Origin: Arthrobacter sp. SLBN-112
GTDB lineage: Bacteria; Actinomycetota; Actinomycetes; Actinomycetales; Micrococcaceae
Assembly (NCBI RefSeq): GCF_006715225.1
Contig: NZ_VFMU01000001.1
Location: 1,116,001-1,180,000, forward strand
DNA: 64,000 bases
Direction: 5' to 3'
Of the stretch, positions 39,589 to 48,908 are shown piece by piece. Both the position numbers and the translations under genes were made by a program. The notes under the pieces were generated by a model. The model had not been told where the DNA came from, made no database searches, and saw nothing but the letters and a program-made list of their open reading frames with translations. How positions within the stretch are numbered: the first letter of the stretch is position 1; the number at the start of each line of letters is the position of its first letter.

Positions 39589-40389
39589 TCACTTGCTCCT
39601 TAGGAATTCGATACTTTGCCGGGTCCACTGGTTTTCGAGGCGGATGGTTTCCGCCTCGGAGTCCTGCCAGGGCAGCCAGTGTTCGAGAATCTGGTTGATG
39701 TTTCTTTCGTGCGGCCGGATTTTTTCGACCATGTACGTGTAGTCGAGCAGACCCTCGCCAAGGGGTGCGCCCGAGTATGTGAAGCCCACCCACCCGTCCT
39801 TGCGGCTGAAGGCAAAGTCCTTGATGTGCATGTTCAGGACATGGGGCGCGACGGCGTCAATCACCTCACGCGGCATCTCCAGCGCCGCGACGGTGTTGGC
39901 GGGGTCGCTGCAGATCCCCAGGTACGGGCTGTCCACGCCGCGGACCACGTCCAGGACCCGGGACGTGGGCACCTGTTCGTAGGTTTCCACCGCGATCTTC
40001 ACCCCGGCCGCCTCGAACTGCGGCAGCACCTCCGTGAAGATGGCCACCGCTTCCTCCGTGGCGGGGGTGTGGCCCGGGACGTTGAACATGGTCCGCAGCA
40101 ACGGCGAGCCGAGGATCGCGGCGATGTGCAGGAACCTGCGCAGGTGATCCGGGCGGATGCCCTTGGTGCCCAGCTCCAGGTCGATGCCGAGCCGGTCTGC
40201 GGTGCTCCGCACGGCCTGGAGTTCACCATCCGTCATGGCTTCCAGCGGGGCGTAGTCGCAGACCTGGAACAGGTCCACGCCCAGGTCCGCGGTCCGCTCG
40301 AGCGCCTGGTGGATGCTCAACGGCTCCGAGACCTTGTCCGAGAGCTGCCAGAAGAACGCGTAGCTGCTCAGGCCGATCCGCGAGGTCAT
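39589..40389 (-). CDS. Sugar phosphate isomerase/epimerase-family enzyme, 3-oxo-isoapionate decarboxylase (OiaC) candidate (266 aa)
   Basis: This AP-endonuclease-2-type TIM barrel has RIGLSSYAFFWQLSD at the N-terminus, VDLFQVCDYAPLEAM, KIAVETYEQVPTSRVLDVV (a Glu metal ligand), LGICSDPANTVAALE (Asp), LNMHIKDFAF (His) and a late Glu in QILEHWLPW. In D-apionate catabolism OiaC belongs to this superfamily and turns 3-oxo-isoapionate into L-erythrulose and carbon dioxide. It overlaps the triose-isomerase-like gene by 4 nt. The specific activity is inferred from gene neighbours; an epimerase role is the alternative. Confidence 0.7.
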   Translation of the reverse strand: MTSRIGLSSYAFFWQLSDKVSEPLSIHQALERTADLGVDLFQVCDYAPLEAMTDGELQAVRSTADRLGIDLELGTKGIRPDHLRRFLHIAAILGSPLLRTMFNVPGHTPATEEAVAIFTEVLPQFEAAGVKIAVETYEQVPTSRVLDVVRGVDSPYLGICSDPANTVAALEMPREVIDAVAPHVLNMHIKDFAFSRKDGWVGFTYSGAPLGEGLLDYTYMVEKIRPHERNINQILEHWLPWQDSEAETIRLENQWTRQSIEFLRSK

Positions 40390-41195
40390 ACCGCCACCTC
40401 CACTGCGGCGGGCCTGGCGGCGGCCTCGTCCAGGATGGCCTTCAGTGCCTTCGGGTCGTGGGCAAAGCGGCCCAGGAACAGGCCGGCGACGGCGTGATCC
40501 AGCTGGGGGATCAGGCCGGGGCCGGCGCTGCCGCCGTAGATCACCCGGCTGTTTTCCTGTCCCGGCAGGCTGCGCAGGTGCGCGTCCAGGCCATTGATGA
40601 TCGCGCTGATGTAACCGGGGGTGGCTGGTTCCGGGGCGCCGATGGCCCACTGCGGCTCGTACGCCACGATGGTCCGGCCCGCGGGAACCAGGGACGAAGC
40701 GCGGTTAAGTGCAGCGCTGATCTCCGCGGAGCACTGTGCGATGGCTTCCTCCACGGAGCCCCGGTGGAGTTCCCCGACGCAGAGGACGGGGGTCAGGCCG
40801 TTGCGGTAGGCGGCCGCGGTCTTCAGGCCGATGACCCGGTCATCCTCGCCGAAGATGCGGCGGCGTTCGGCGTGACCCACCTCGGCATAGCGGCCGCCCA
40901 GTTCGGCGATCGTCTTGCCGCCGACTTCGCCGGTGTAGGCGCCTTCGTCTTCCCAGAAGATGTCCTGCGCTCCGCTGGCAGCGCCGGCGGGGCCCAGGAT
41001 CCGGGCGGCCTCCGGCAGTGCCGGGAGGATGGGCAGGATGAACAGCTCGATGTCCCCGCTCTGCACCGCCGGGTGGGCGAAAGCGATGGCAGCCACGTTG
41101 CGGCAGTAGTCCACCGAGCGGGCGTAGCCGAAGTACATCTTCAGGCTGACGCCGATGATGGCCTTGGGCTTCTTAGCAGGAAGTGACACCCTCAT
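40386..41195 (-). CDS. Triosephosphate-isomerase-family enzyme, L-erythrulose-1-phosphate isomerase (LerI) candidate (269 aa)
   Basis: All TIM catalytic residues are present: the N-terminal Lys19 ([10 protein letters not shown]), the His of [12 protein letters not shown], and the Glu of [10 protein letters not shown]; phosphate-binding loops lie at YGGSAGPG and LFLGRFA. The unusual second loop and C-terminus differ from housekeeping TpiA. Paralogues of this type in tetritol and apionate operons isomerise L-erythrulose 1-phosphate to D-erythrulose 4-phosphate. Its start overlaps the RpiB gene by 23 nt; a GTG two codons later is possible. Confidence 0.8.
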   Translation of the reverse strand: MRVSLPAKKPKAIIGVSLKMYFGYARSVDYCRNVAAIAFAHPAVQSGDIELFILPILPALPEAARILGPAGAASGAQDIFWEDEGAYTGEVGGKTIAELGGRYAEVGHAERRRIFGEDDRVIGLKTAAAYRNGLTPVLCVGELHRGSVEEAIAQCSAEISAALNRASSLVPAGRTIVAYEPQWAIGAPEPATPGYISAIINGLDAHLRSLPGQENSRVIYGGSAGPGLIPQLDHAVAGLFLGRFAHDPKALKAILDEAAARPAAVEVAV

Positions 41196-41643
41196 AGTCC
41201 TTAATCAGGGAGACCTTCTCTGCCGAGGCGGAGGTTTCATCGAAGGTGTAGGTGAGCCATTCCCTGGCCAGGCGGCGGGCGAGCTCCAGGCCGACCACGC
41301 GCTGGCCGAAAGTGAGGACCTGGGCGTTGTTGGACAGGATGGCGCGTTCAACGGAGAAGCTGTCGTGCGCGGTGACGGCGCGGACGCCGGGGACCTTGTT
41401 CGCGGCGATGGCCACGCCGAGTCCGGTGCCGCAGACCAGCAGGGCGCGGTCGGCCTTGCCGGCGGCGATGAGCTCTGCGGCGGCGATGGCTACGGACGGG
41501 TAGGGGGTGTGGCTGGTGGCGTCCACCCCCACGTCGGTCACGGATTCGACCAGTTCGGAGGCTTCCAGGTCAGCCTTGAGGGCTTCCTTGTAGTCGAAGC
41601 CGGCGTCGTCGGCTCCAATGACCAGGCGGAGTTTGGTGCTCAT
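41173..41643 (-). CDS. RpiB/LacAB-family sugar-phosphate isomerase, D-erythrulose-4-phosphate isomerase candidate (156 aa)
   Basis: The RpiB fold is seen in [22 protein letters not shown]. The catalytic Cys lies in [35 protein letters not shown], and [26 protein letters not shown] follows. In erythritol, threitol and apionate pathways this family (EryI/DerI) converts D-erythrulose 4-phosphate to D-erythrose 4-phosphate, an intermediate of the pentose phosphate pathway. It overlaps the kinase gene by 4 nt. Ribose-5-phosphate isomerase activity is a possible alternative. Confidence 0.85.
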   Translation of the reverse strand: MSTKLRLVIGADDAGFDYKEALKADLEASELVESVTDVGVDATSHTPYPSVAIAAAELIAAGKADRALLVCGTGLGVAIAANKVPGVRAVTAHDSFSVERAILSNNAQVLTFGQRVVGLELARRLAREWLTYTFDETSASAEKVSLIKDYEGVTSC

Positions 41644-43412
41644 GCGTTCTCCTTGATGGTGTTGTACGCGGTGTTGTTGTTCTGGTTGAGGGTGTTGTGG
41701 ATGGCCCGGACAATCAGGGCCATGGAGACGGCGCCGGCATCCGGGGTGCCCAGGCTCTTCTCCGCGTGCGGGCGGGCGCGGCCTATGAGGGGGAGCAGGT
41801 TGGCGGTGTCCTCGGCAGCCTGCTGGGCCGCGGTGGCGGCAGCGTCCCAGGCATCGGCCAGGGACTTCCCGCCGTCCACGCCAGCAGCCAGGACATCGCG
41901 GAACGGGACCAGCACGTCCACCAGCGTCTTGTCACCCACCTTGGCCTTGCCGAACTTCATGATTGCCGCGGCCGCACCGGCCACGCCGGTGGCGACAGCA
42001 CCGGCGTCGGGAGCTGTCTTGTCCCCAACAGCGTTGCCCACGGCGCGGAGGGCCATTCCCCACAGGGCGCCGGAGGTTCCGCCGGCTTTGTCCGCCCAGG
42101 CGTCGGCGGCGAAGTACAGGGTGGTGGCAGCCCCGGCACCGCGGGCGACGGCGTCTGCCGCGGCTTCCACGGCGGCACGGACACCGCGCTCCATGCCGAT
42201 GCCATGATCGCCATCGCCGGCGACCGCATCAATGCGGCCCAGTTCCGCGGCGTTGGCTTCCACCACGTCCTTGGCGGCGCCGAGCGCTGCCAGGACACGG
42301 GCGGCGCCGGCGCGGGACTCGGCGGTCGCTTCGGGGATGGAAAGTTCGACGTCGGCCGCCTCGCTTCCGTCACTTGCCTGCAGGGCTTCGGCGCTGACGG
42401 CGCCGCGGCGGAAGGCCGGGGCATCGGCGGGGGCGTTCCAGAGGGTCTCGAGCTCGTCGTCGAGCCAGAAGAGGGTCAGGGAAGTGCCGGCCATGTCGAA
42501 GCTGGTGACCAATTCGCCCACCTGCGGATCCACCGCTTCCAGTCCTGCTTCGGCCAGGAGCTGGGCCACGCGGCGGTAGACCACGAAGAGCTCCTCGTAC
42601 TTCACGCCGCCCAGGCCGTTGAGGATGGGAACCACACGGGCCCCTGTGCTGGTTCCTGCGGCCGCGACTCCATCCGGCACCTCAGTCAGGAGCTTGGCCA
42701 CGAGCAACTCGGCGAGTTCATCCGCCGTCGGAATGTCCGTTTCCCCGATGCCCGGCTCGCCGTGGATGCCCATGCCGACTGCCATCCGGCCCTCAGGGAC
42801 GGAGAACAGCGGCGTTTCGGCGCCCGGGAGGGTGCAGCCGGTGAAGGCGACGCCGAAGGAACGGGTGCGGTGGTTGGCGCGTTCGGCGATCTCCACCACC
42901 TGGTCCATGCCGTAGCCGGCCTCCGCGGCCGCGGCGGCCACCTTGAACACCGTCAGGTCCCCGGCAATGCCGCGGCGCTTGGTATGTTCCTCGAGCGGGG
43001 CGGAGGAGACGTCGTCGGTGACGGCGATGCTGCGGCAGTCGATACCTTCCCTGATCAGCTTTTCCTGGGCCTGGGTGAAGTGCAGGACGTCGCCGGCGTA
43101 GTTGCCGTAGCCCAGCAGCACGCCTGCGCCGTTGTTGGCCGCCTTGGCCACGTTATAAACCTGCTGCGCCGATGGCGAGGCGAACAGGTTGCCCATGGCG
43201 GCGCCGTTCGCCAGGCCCTGGCCCACGAGTCCGGCGAAGGCGGGGTAGTGCCCGGAGCCGCCGCCGATCACCAGGGCCACGGTGTCCGGGGTGCTCCTGG
43301 TGTTGCGGACAACACCGCCGGACACGCGCTTGACCCAGCGCTGGTGGGAGGCGACGAAGCCTTCGATCATTTCGTCAGCGAAGGCTGAGGGGTCGTTGAA
43401 CAGGCGGGTCAT
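41640..43412 (-). CDS. Fused DhaK-DhaL dihydroxyacetone-type kinase, L-erythrulose kinase (LerK) candidate (590 aa)
   Basis: Residues 1 to about 335 form the DhaK domain: [24 protein letters not shown], and the substrate-binding His217 in [13 protein letters not shown], which forms a hemiaminal with the keto sugar. Residues about 380-580 form the ATP-binding DhaL domain, with [18 protein letters not shown] (metal Asp residues) and [14 protein letters not shown]. The fused form uses ATP, not a PTS. In tetrose pathways this family phosphorylates L-erythrulose. It stands between the MFS gene and the two isomerases, consistent with that role; dihydroxyacetone is the alternative substrate. Confidence 0.85.
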   Translation of the reverse strand: MTRLFNDPSAFADEMIEGFVASHQRWVKRVSGGVVRNTRSTPDTVALVIGGGSGHYPAFAGLVGQGLANGAAMGNLFASPSAQQVYNVAKAANNGAGVLLGYGNYAGDVLHFTQAQEKLIREGIDCRSIAVTDDVSSAPLEEHTKRRGIAGDLTVFKVAAAAAEAGYGMDQVVEIAERANHRTRSFGVAFTGCTLPGAETPLFSVPEGRMAVGMGIHGEPGIGETDIPTADELAELLVAKLLTEVPDGVAAAGTSTGARVVPILNGLGGVKYEELFVVYRRVAQLLAEAGLEAVDPQVGELVTSFDMAGTSLTLFWLDDELETLWNAPADAPAFRRGAVSAEALQASDGSEAADVELSIPEATAESRAGAARVLAALGAAKDVVEANAAELGRIDAVAGDGDHGIGMERGVRAAVEAAADAVARGAGAATTLYFAADAWADKAGGTSGALWGMALRAVGNAVGDKTAPDAGAVATGVAGAAAAIMKFGKAKVGDKTLVDVLVPFRDVLAAGVDGGKSLADAWDAAATAAQQAAEDTANLLPLIGRARPHAEKSLGTPDAGAVSMALIVRAIHNTLNQNNNTAYNTIKENA

Positions 43413-43523
43413 GGGAAAAGCTCCTGGGCCTAGCTGGGAAGAGTCTGCGGGGATGGGCGGTAGTTGGTGCGGGGACGCCCCCGGACAAGGAGGGCGCCCC
43501 CGGGTTCTTGCGGCTTTACGCCC

Positions 43524-44888
43524 TTAGGGTTCGGCGTGCTGCCCGGCGCCGGCGGGATCCAGGGCCTCGGCCCGGACGCCCTCGGCCGTGCGGCCGGAGC
43601 GGCTGAGGGCGACCATCAGGACGGCTGAGAGGAGCATGAAGCCGCCCACTACGAACATGGGCACAATGTAGTCGCCGGTCCAGTCCTTGAGCCAGCCGGT
43701 GATGTAGCCGGCGCTGAAGCCTGCCAAGTTGCCGACCGTGTTGATCAGGGCGATGCCGGCCGCTGCTGCCGCGCCGGTCAGGAACTGGGTGGGGACTGTC
43801 CAGAAGTTGGGCAGGGCCGCGAAGATTGCCATGGCCGTGATGGTGATGACGGCGATGGTGGCCGCGGGGGAGCCTGCGAACAGTGCCAGCGGGATGCTCA
43901 GTCCACCCACCAGGGCGGGGACGGCGATGTGCCAGGTCTTGACGCCGCGCTTGGTGGCGTCCTTGGACCAGAAGTACAGCGCGAAGGCTGCCGGCAGGTA
44001 CGGGATGGCGGTGATCAGGCCCTTCTGGAACACATCGAACTTGGTGCCGTAGATGCCTTCGAAGCCGGAGATGATGGTCGGCAGGAAGAAACCGAGGGCG
44101 TAGAGGCCGTAGATGAAGCCGAAGTAGATCAGGGAAAGCATCCACACGCGGCCGTTGCCGAAGACGGTGCGGACGCTGACGTGCTTGTTGCCCGCGGCCC
44201 TTTCGTTCTTTTCCTTCTCCAGGGCGCCGGTCAGCCACGTTTTTTCCTCGGCGGTGAGCCACTTGGCCTTGGCGGGGGAATCGGCCAGGTAGAACCAGGA
44301 AATGATGCCGATGAGGATGGCGGGGATGGCAACGCCGAGGAACATGACGCGCCAGCCTTCGAGTCCGAAGAGGCCGTGCTGCTGGATCAGGATGCCGGCC
44401 AGGGGTGCGCCGATGACGGTGGTCAGCGGCTGGGCCAGGTAGAACAGGGCCAGGATCTTGCTGCGGTGCCGGGCGGGAACCCAGAGGCTGAGGAAGAGGA
44501 TGGCGCCGGGGAAGAAGCCGGCCTCGGCTACGCCCAGGATGAAGCGCAGGATGTAAAGCTGCTCAACGTTGGCTACCCAGGTGAACAGCAGCGAGACGAT
44601 GCCCCAGCTGACCATGATGCGGGCCAGCCAGCGGCGGGCGCCGAACTTGTGCAGGGCCAGGTTGGAGGGGATCTCAAGAAGGATGTAGCCGATGAAGAAG
44701 ACCCCGGACGCGAAGCCGAACTGCGCGGCGTTCAGGGCCAGGTCCTTGTTCATGCCATTGGGCCCGGCAAAAGAGATGGCGGTGCGGTCGAGGTAGTTGA
44801 TGAAGAACATCAGGGCGACGAACGGCACAAGCCGGACCGCCACTTTCCTGATTGCGGATTTTTCGACCACCGATTGTGTGGTGTCCAC
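43524..44888 (-). CDS. MFS transporter, anion:cation symporter (ACS) family (454 aa)
   Basis: The N-terminus PFVALMFFINYLDRTAISFAGPNGMNKDL is typical of ACS permeases (hexuronate, phthalate, tartrate type). LGVAEAGFFPGAILFLSLWVPARHRSKILALFYLAQPL is the family stretch after helix four. Twelve membrane segments can be counted with a long central loop (ADSPAKAKWLTAEEKTWL). It imports organic acids with protons, which fits an acid sugar such as D-apionate for the operon it heads. It is the first gene of the 38.7-44.9 kb operon, 111 nt before the kinase. Confidence 0.88.
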   Translation of the reverse strand: MDTTQSVVEKSAIRKVAVRLVPFVALMFFINYLDRTAISFAGPNGMNKDLALNAAQFGFASGVFFIGYILLEIPSNLALHKFGARRWLARIMVSWGIVSLLFTWVANVEQLYILRFILGVAEAGFFPGAILFLSLWVPARHRSKILALFYLAQPLTTVIGAPLAGILIQQHGLFGLEGWRVMFLGVAIPAILIGIISWFYLADSPAKAKWLTAEEKTWLTGALEKEKNERAAGNKHVSVRTVFGNGRVWMLSLIYFGFIYGLYALGFFLPTIISGFEGIYGTKFDVFQKGLITAIPYLPAAFALYFWSKDATKRGVKTWHIAVPALVGGLSIPLALFAGSPAATIAVITITAMAIFAALPNFWTVPTQFLTGAAAAAGIALINTVGNLAGFSAGYITGWLKDWTGDYIVPMFVVGGFMLLSAVLMVALSRSGRTAEGVRAEALDPAGAGQHAEP

Positions 44889-45020
44889 ATTGACTCCTAG
44901 ATGTTGGTGTCCCGGCCGCGTCCGTCACTGGAGGCGTGTGGGGCTGTCTCAGATACGCGCGGCCTTTGGCGCCACGTTCATGAAGCTGTGAGTTCCACCA
45001 TAGGGTCGAATCCAAAATTG

Positions 45021-45034
45021 GTCAACCGGTTGAC
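45021..45034. promoter_or_regulatory. Probable GntR operator between MFS and GntR genes
   Basis: GTCAACCGGTTGAC is a perfect 14-bp palindrome of the FadR type, in the 229-nt divergent intergenic region. It lies 132 nt upstream of the MFS start and 84 nt upstream of the GntR start. Confidence 0.6.
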
Positions 45035-45117
45035 TTATTTTTTACGTCGGTCGTGGGTTGGCTGCTGCTGGTGCACCGTTGCACGTGGCGGCAAAAACCA
45101 GTTGTTACGCTTGGGGG

Positions 45118-45861
45118 GTGTCCGTAGAATCCGCCGCCGCGACGGCCAAGATCAGCGCCGCCCTCGGTTCCCTGGGGCAGGGCTCGGTGGTGTCGGAAGT
45201 CGCGGAGCGCCTGCTGGCCTTCTTCACCAGCGGAGACATCGCACCGGGCACCAGGCTTCCGGCAGAGCGGACGCTCGCTGCCTCTCTGGGGGTCGGCCGC
45301 TCAGCCGTCCGTGAGGCGCTCGCAGCCCTGGAGATACTCGGGATCGTGGTGGTCCGCCCTGGCTCCGGCACCTATCTGCGTGACGGCATCTCCGAACTCC
45401 TGCCGCGGACGCTGAGCTGGGGCCTGATGCTGGGCGCGCCCCGCACGCGGGAACTCGTCGAACTGCGCAGCGGCCTCGAAGTCCAGGCCGCCCAACTGGC
45501 CGCGGACCGCATCACCGACGAGGCGCTCGAGCGCATGCGGGGGAACCTTGACACCATGGCCGGGACCTTGGACGACCTGGGGGCGTTCGTCGAGGCGGAT
45601 GCCGCCTTCCATCGTGAGATCGCGGCGGCTTCCGGCAACCAGGTCCTGCAGGAACTCCTGCAGAGCATCCGCTCACTGCTCCGGATCTGGGTGGATAGGG
45701 CCCTCACGGACGAAGGGCATGCCGCGGCGGCCCTCAAGGAGCACACCAAAATCTACGAGGCTTTGGCCGCCAGTGACGTGGAGGCGGTCACGGCGACCAT
45801 GAGCTCACACATGCAAACCGCGTCCCGGCGGCTGCTGGCCGGCCTCGACGCTTCGCAGTAG
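45118..45861 (+). CDS. GntR-family (FadR subfamily) regulator (247 aa)
   Basis: The winged helix (about residues 20-90) shows SGDIAPGTRLPAERTLAASLGVGRSAVREALAALEILGIVVVRPGSGTYL in order. The FCD domain follows with LRSGLEVQAAQLAADRI, EADAAFHREIAAASGNQVLQELL and C-terminal EHTKIYEALAASD. The GTG start has GGGGGG immediately before it and a possible -10 (GTTACGCT) only about 10 nt upstream, so the mRNA may be leaderless. It probably controls the apionate/erythrulose-type operon divergently. Confidence 0.87.
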   Translation: MSVESAAATAKISAALGSLGQGSVVSEVAERLLAFFTSGDIAPGTRLPAERTLAASLGVGRSAVREALAALEILGIVVVRPGSGTYLRDGISELLPRTLSWGLMLGAPRTRELVELRSGLEVQAAQLAADRITDEALERMRGNLDTMAGTLDDLGAFVEADAAFHREIAAASGNQVLQELLQSIRSLLRIWVDRALTDEGHAAAALKEHTKIYEALAASDVEAVTATMSSHMQTASRRLLAGLDASQ

Positions 45862-45872
45862 TTTCCCGCCTC

Positions 45873-46982
45873 TCAGTTGAGGGTGGCCGCCAAGTCCTCC
45901 TTCGTCGTCGGCTGCCCGTCCGGCCGCCGGGGGCCCACTGAACCCCGGCGGACCAGGGTGGCCGTGAACTGCGCCGGAGCGGCAGGCGGCAGCCCCTCCA
46001 TCTGGCGGATCAGCGCCTTGGCCGCTGCCACACCCATGTTGTAGACGGGCTGGGCGATGACGGTCAGGGGCGGCGTGGTAAGCCTCGTCCAGGCGAAGTC
46101 GTCGTACATCAGGAACGAAACATCGGCCGGAATGGACAGGCCCAGTTCCTGGATGGCCTCCACCACGCCGAGGGCGATCAGGCCGTCGGAAGCAACCACC
46201 GCTGTGGCGTGGTCCGGGCCGCGGAGCACCTCGCGGGTGATGCTGCGGATGGAGTCGGCGTCACCGGCGTTCAGCCTGACAAGGTCCTCCGGAAAGTCCA
46301 GCCCCGCCTCAAGGAAGGCCTGCCGCATGCCCGCCAGGCGGTCGGCGATCTGCGATGACTCAAGGGGCATTCCAGCGGTGTAGGGCGCGTCGGTGGTCAA
46401 TGTTGAAATGAAGGCAATGCGCCGGTGCCCGGCGTCGAGCAGGTACTGGGTGGCCTCCCGGGAAATGCGTGCCATGTCCACGGCCATGGTCTCCACCTGC
46501 AGGTCCCCGGCGGTGCGGTCGATGAAAACCAGCGGGCGTCCGGACCGGTGCACCTCCTGCAGGTGTTCGGTGTCCACGGAGGAGGCGGGAGCGACAATGA
46601 GGCCGTCCACCCGCTTGTCCAGCAGGACCCGCACCGCGTCCACTTCCGCCGCCTGGTCCTCATCGGTGTTGACCAGGATGACGTTGTAGCCGGCTTTCTT
46701 CGCCGTGTCCGTGATGCCGCGCGTGGCGAGGCCGAAGTGCGGGTTTTCGATGTCACCCACCACCACGCCGATGGTGTGGGATTTGCCGGTGTTCATGCTG
46801 CGGGCAAGCTCGTTGGGCCGGTAGGACAATTCCTCCGCGGCAGCGAGGACGCGCTCGCGCACCTCGTCGCTGACGGCCCCGTAATTTCCCAGCGCGCGGG
46901 CGGCCTGGGCCTTGGATACTTTTGCAGCCTTTGCGACGTCGGCAACGGTTACGTCCCGCCGTCGTGCTCCTTCACCGTTCAT
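45873..46982 (-). CDS. LacI-family transcriptional regulator (369 aa)
   Basis: The helix-turn-helix reads VTVADVAKAAKVSKAQAARALGNYGAVSDEVRERVLAAAEELSYRPNELARSM in order; the recognition helix has the less common Ala-Gln-Ala-Ala residues where most have TVSR. The effector domain has HTIGVVVGDIENPHFGLATRGI, GLIVAPASSVDTEHL, LLDAGHRRIAFISTL and VVASDGLIALGVVEAIQELGLSIPADVSFLMYDD. The ATG follows GAAAGG. It is divergent from an ABC importer operon, and two TGAGNCCGGNCTCA operators lie between them. Confidence 0.9.
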   Translation of the reverse strand: MNGEGARRRDVTVADVAKAAKVSKAQAARALGNYGAVSDEVRERVLAAAEELSYRPNELARSMNTGKSHTIGVVVGDIENPHFGLATRGITDTAKKAGYNVILVNTDEDQAAEVDAVRVLLDKRVDGLIVAPASSVDTEHLQEVHRSGRPLVFIDRTAGDLQVETMAVDMARISREATQYLLDAGHRRIAFISTLTTDAPYTAGMPLESSQIADRLAGMRQAFLEAGLDFPEDLVRLNAGDADSIRSITREVLRGPDHATAVVASDGLIALGVVEAIQELGLSIPADVSFLMYDDFAWTRLTTPPLTVIAQPVYNMGVAAAKALIRQMEGLPPAAPAQFTATLVRRGSVGPRRPDGQPTTKEDLAATLN

Positions 46983-47045
46983 CTTCACCTTTCGACGGGG
47001 TGTTGACGCCCCTTGTGACTTCGGCTACATTTCTACTCATCGATG

Positions 47046-47084
47046 TGAGTCCGGTCTCAATCCTAGGGTGTGAGACCGGACTCA
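47046..47084. promoter_or_regulatory. Paired LacI operators
   Basis: TGAGTCCGGTCTCA (47046-47059) and TGAGACCGGACTCA (47071-47084) are exact reverse complements, each itself a near-palindrome of the form TGAG-N-CCGG-N-CTCA. Their centres are 25 bp apart. They lie between the LacI gene and the ABC operon. Confidence 0.75.
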
Positions 47085-47154
47085 ACAAGAGCATCGGCGA
47101 CTTTCTTCGGCGGCCCTGACAGCACCGCCTTCCCACCAACGATTGGAAAACGCT

Positions 47155-48012
47155 GTGAAGAAAATGAAATTCCGCCCGGCCGGCATTGCCGCGGCAGCAC
47201 TCGCCGGGGTCCTGGCGCTCTCGGGCTGCAGCTCCACCTCGGCGGCCTCCACCACCGAGAACAACCCCTACGGCCTGATCCAGCCCGGCACCATCCGGGT
47301 GGCCAGCCTGGGCGACTCCAAGCCCTACACATTTGCCGACGCCTCCGGTAACTTCACCGGGTTCGATGTGGAACTCTTCAAGGACGTGGCCCACCGGGCC
47401 GGTGTGGACAATGTGGTCTTCACCGGGCAGGACTTCTCCGGGCTCCTCGCAGCGGTAAGCAACGGACAGTTCGACGCCGGCGTTGCCGCCATCGGCATCA
47501 CCGACAAGCGCAAGCAAACCGTCGATTTCTCCGACGGCTACCTTGCCGGCTACCTGACCGTCATCACCACCAAGACCTCCGGCATCACCAATGCGGACGG
47601 CCTGGCAGGAAAGCGCCTCGGCGTGGTCCAGGGAACCCTCCAGGAGGCCTACGCGGTGAAGAACTTCACCACAGCCAGCCTGGTGCGCTTCCCGGACAAC
47701 AACACCGCCATCGCCGCCGTGAACAGCGGAAGCGTGGACGCCCACTTCCTGGACTACGAGGCCGCCAAGGCCTACGAGGAACAGCACGGCCTGGTCAGCG
47801 CCGCGGACATCCCCTCCTTCGACGCCCCGGCAGGCTTCGCGGTGGCCAAGGGCAAGACGTCGTTCAGGGAGGCCCTGAACAAGGGCCTCGCCGCAGCCAT
47901 GGAGGACGGAACCTGGAAGAAGCTCTACCAGAAGTGGTTCCCGGGCTCCCCGATGCCCGAGCAGTACCTGCCCAAGGCCGAGCAGACCGCGTCCACGGCG
48001 CCGAGCAAGTAA
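47155..48012 (+). CDS. Polar amino-acid-type ABC transporter substrate-binding lipoprotein (285 aa)
   Basis: The signal peptide ([24 protein letters not shown]) ends in a lipobox with the modified Cys at about residue 25. The mature protein is solute-binding family 3: [68 protein letters not shown] and [13 protein letters not shown]. The GTG start follows GGAAA; an ATG three codons later is possible. It is the first gene of an importer whose downstream oxidoreductases suggest a substrate that is oxidised after uptake, such as an amino sugar, opine or betaine-like compound (inference). Confidence 0.88.
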   Translation: MKKMKFRPAGIAAAALAGVLALSGCSSTSAASTTENNPYGLIQPGTIRVASLGDSKPYTFADASGNFTGFDVELFKDVAHRAGVDNVVFTGQDFSGLLAAVSNGQFDAGVAAIGITDKRKQTVDFSDGYLAGYLTVITTKTSGITNADGLAGKRLGVVQGTLQEAYAVKNFTTASLVRFPDNNTAIAAVNSGSVDAHFLDYEAAKAYEEQHGLVSAADIPSFDAPAGFAVAKGKTSFREALNKGLAAAMEDGTWKKLYQKWFPGSPMPEQYLPKAEQTASTAPSK

Positions 48013-48057
48013 GCACCGGCACGTAAGCGCCCAGCAAGCAGGCCTTCGGCCGCCTGA

Positions 48058-48088
48058 CCGGACGGGCCGCAGCACGCGGCCCGTCCGG
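48058..48088 (+). repeat. Intra-operon stem-loop between binding-protein and permease genes
   Basis: A 13-bp perfect GC stem (CCGGACGGGCCGC at 48058-48070 with its complement at 48076-48088) closes an AGCAC loop. No T-run follows, so it is more likely an mRNA-stabilising or attenuating element that raises binding-protein yield over permease than a full terminator. Confidence 0.7.
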
Positions 48089-48119
48089 AACCTCTACACC
48101 CCTACGTCTGAGAGCAACC

Positions 48120-48908
48120 ATGGACTGGCTCAACACCATCATCCGAACCTTCTTCGACTTCGGCGCAATGGCCGAGGTCCTGCCCCAACTCCTGGCGGTC
48201 GGCCTGCTGAACACGCTGATCATCTCCATTGCCGCCACCGTCCTTGGCACGATCCTGGGCATGGTGGTCGCCGTCATGGGCATCTCACCATCCAAATGGG
48301 TGCGGGTGCCGGCCCGGGTCTACACAGACCTGTTCCGCGGCCTGCCCGCCATCCTCACCATCCTGCTGATTGGCCAGGGTTTTGCCCGCCTCAGCCAGTC
48401 GGTCTTCGGCCCCTCGCCCTACCCGTTGGGCATCATCGCGCTGAGCCTGATCGCCAGCGCCTACATCGGCGAAATCTTCCGCGCGGGCATCCTCAGCGTG
48501 GACAAAGGCCAGGGCGAGGCCTGCCGCGCCCTGGGCATGAGCTACCCCAAGTCCATGGCCCTGGTGGTGGTGCCGCAGGGCGTCCGCCGGGTGCTTCCGG
48601 CACTGGTGAACCAGTTCATCGCCATCGTCAAGGATTCCTCGCTGGTCTACTTCCTGGGCCTGCTGGTCACCGAACGCGAACTCTTCCGCGTGGGACAGGA
48701 CGCCGCCGTCCTGTCCGGCAACCTCTCGCCGCTGGTGGCATCCGGCCTCCTCTACCTGGTGGTCACCGTTCCGCTGACCCACCTGGTCAACTACTTCGAC
48801 AACAAGTTCCGCACCGGCCGCCGCCGTGCAGCACCGCCCACCAGCGGGCTGAAGGAAGTCAAGGAACTCGACGCGGCCTCGCCGCTCACTGCCGGGAGCA
48901 ACACATGA
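48120..48908 (+). CDS. Polar amino-acid-type ABC transporter permease (262 aa)
   Basis: Four to five membrane segments are seen, with the HisM/ArtQ-family pattern. The start is DFGAMAEVLPQLLAVGLLNTLIISIAATVLG, and the EAA loop is VDKGQGEACRALGMSYPKSMALVVVPQGVRRVLPALVNQFIAIVKDSSLVYFLG. The C-terminal tail is Thr/Ser-rich. It overlaps the ATPase gene by 4 nt. It is a single permease that probably homodimerises. Confidence 0.9.
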   Translation: MDWLNTIIRTFFDFGAMAEVLPQLLAVGLLNTLIISIAATVLGTILGMVVAVMGISPSKWVRVPARVYTDLFRGLPAILTILLIGQGFARLSQSVFGPSPYPLGIIALSLIASAYIGEIFRAGILSVDKGQGEACRALGMSYPKSMALVVVPQGVRRVLPALVNQFIAIVKDSSLVYFLGLLVTERELFRVGQDAAVLSGNLSPLVASGLLYLVVTVPLTHLVNYFDNKFRTGRRRAAPPTSGLKEVKELDAASPLTAGSNT

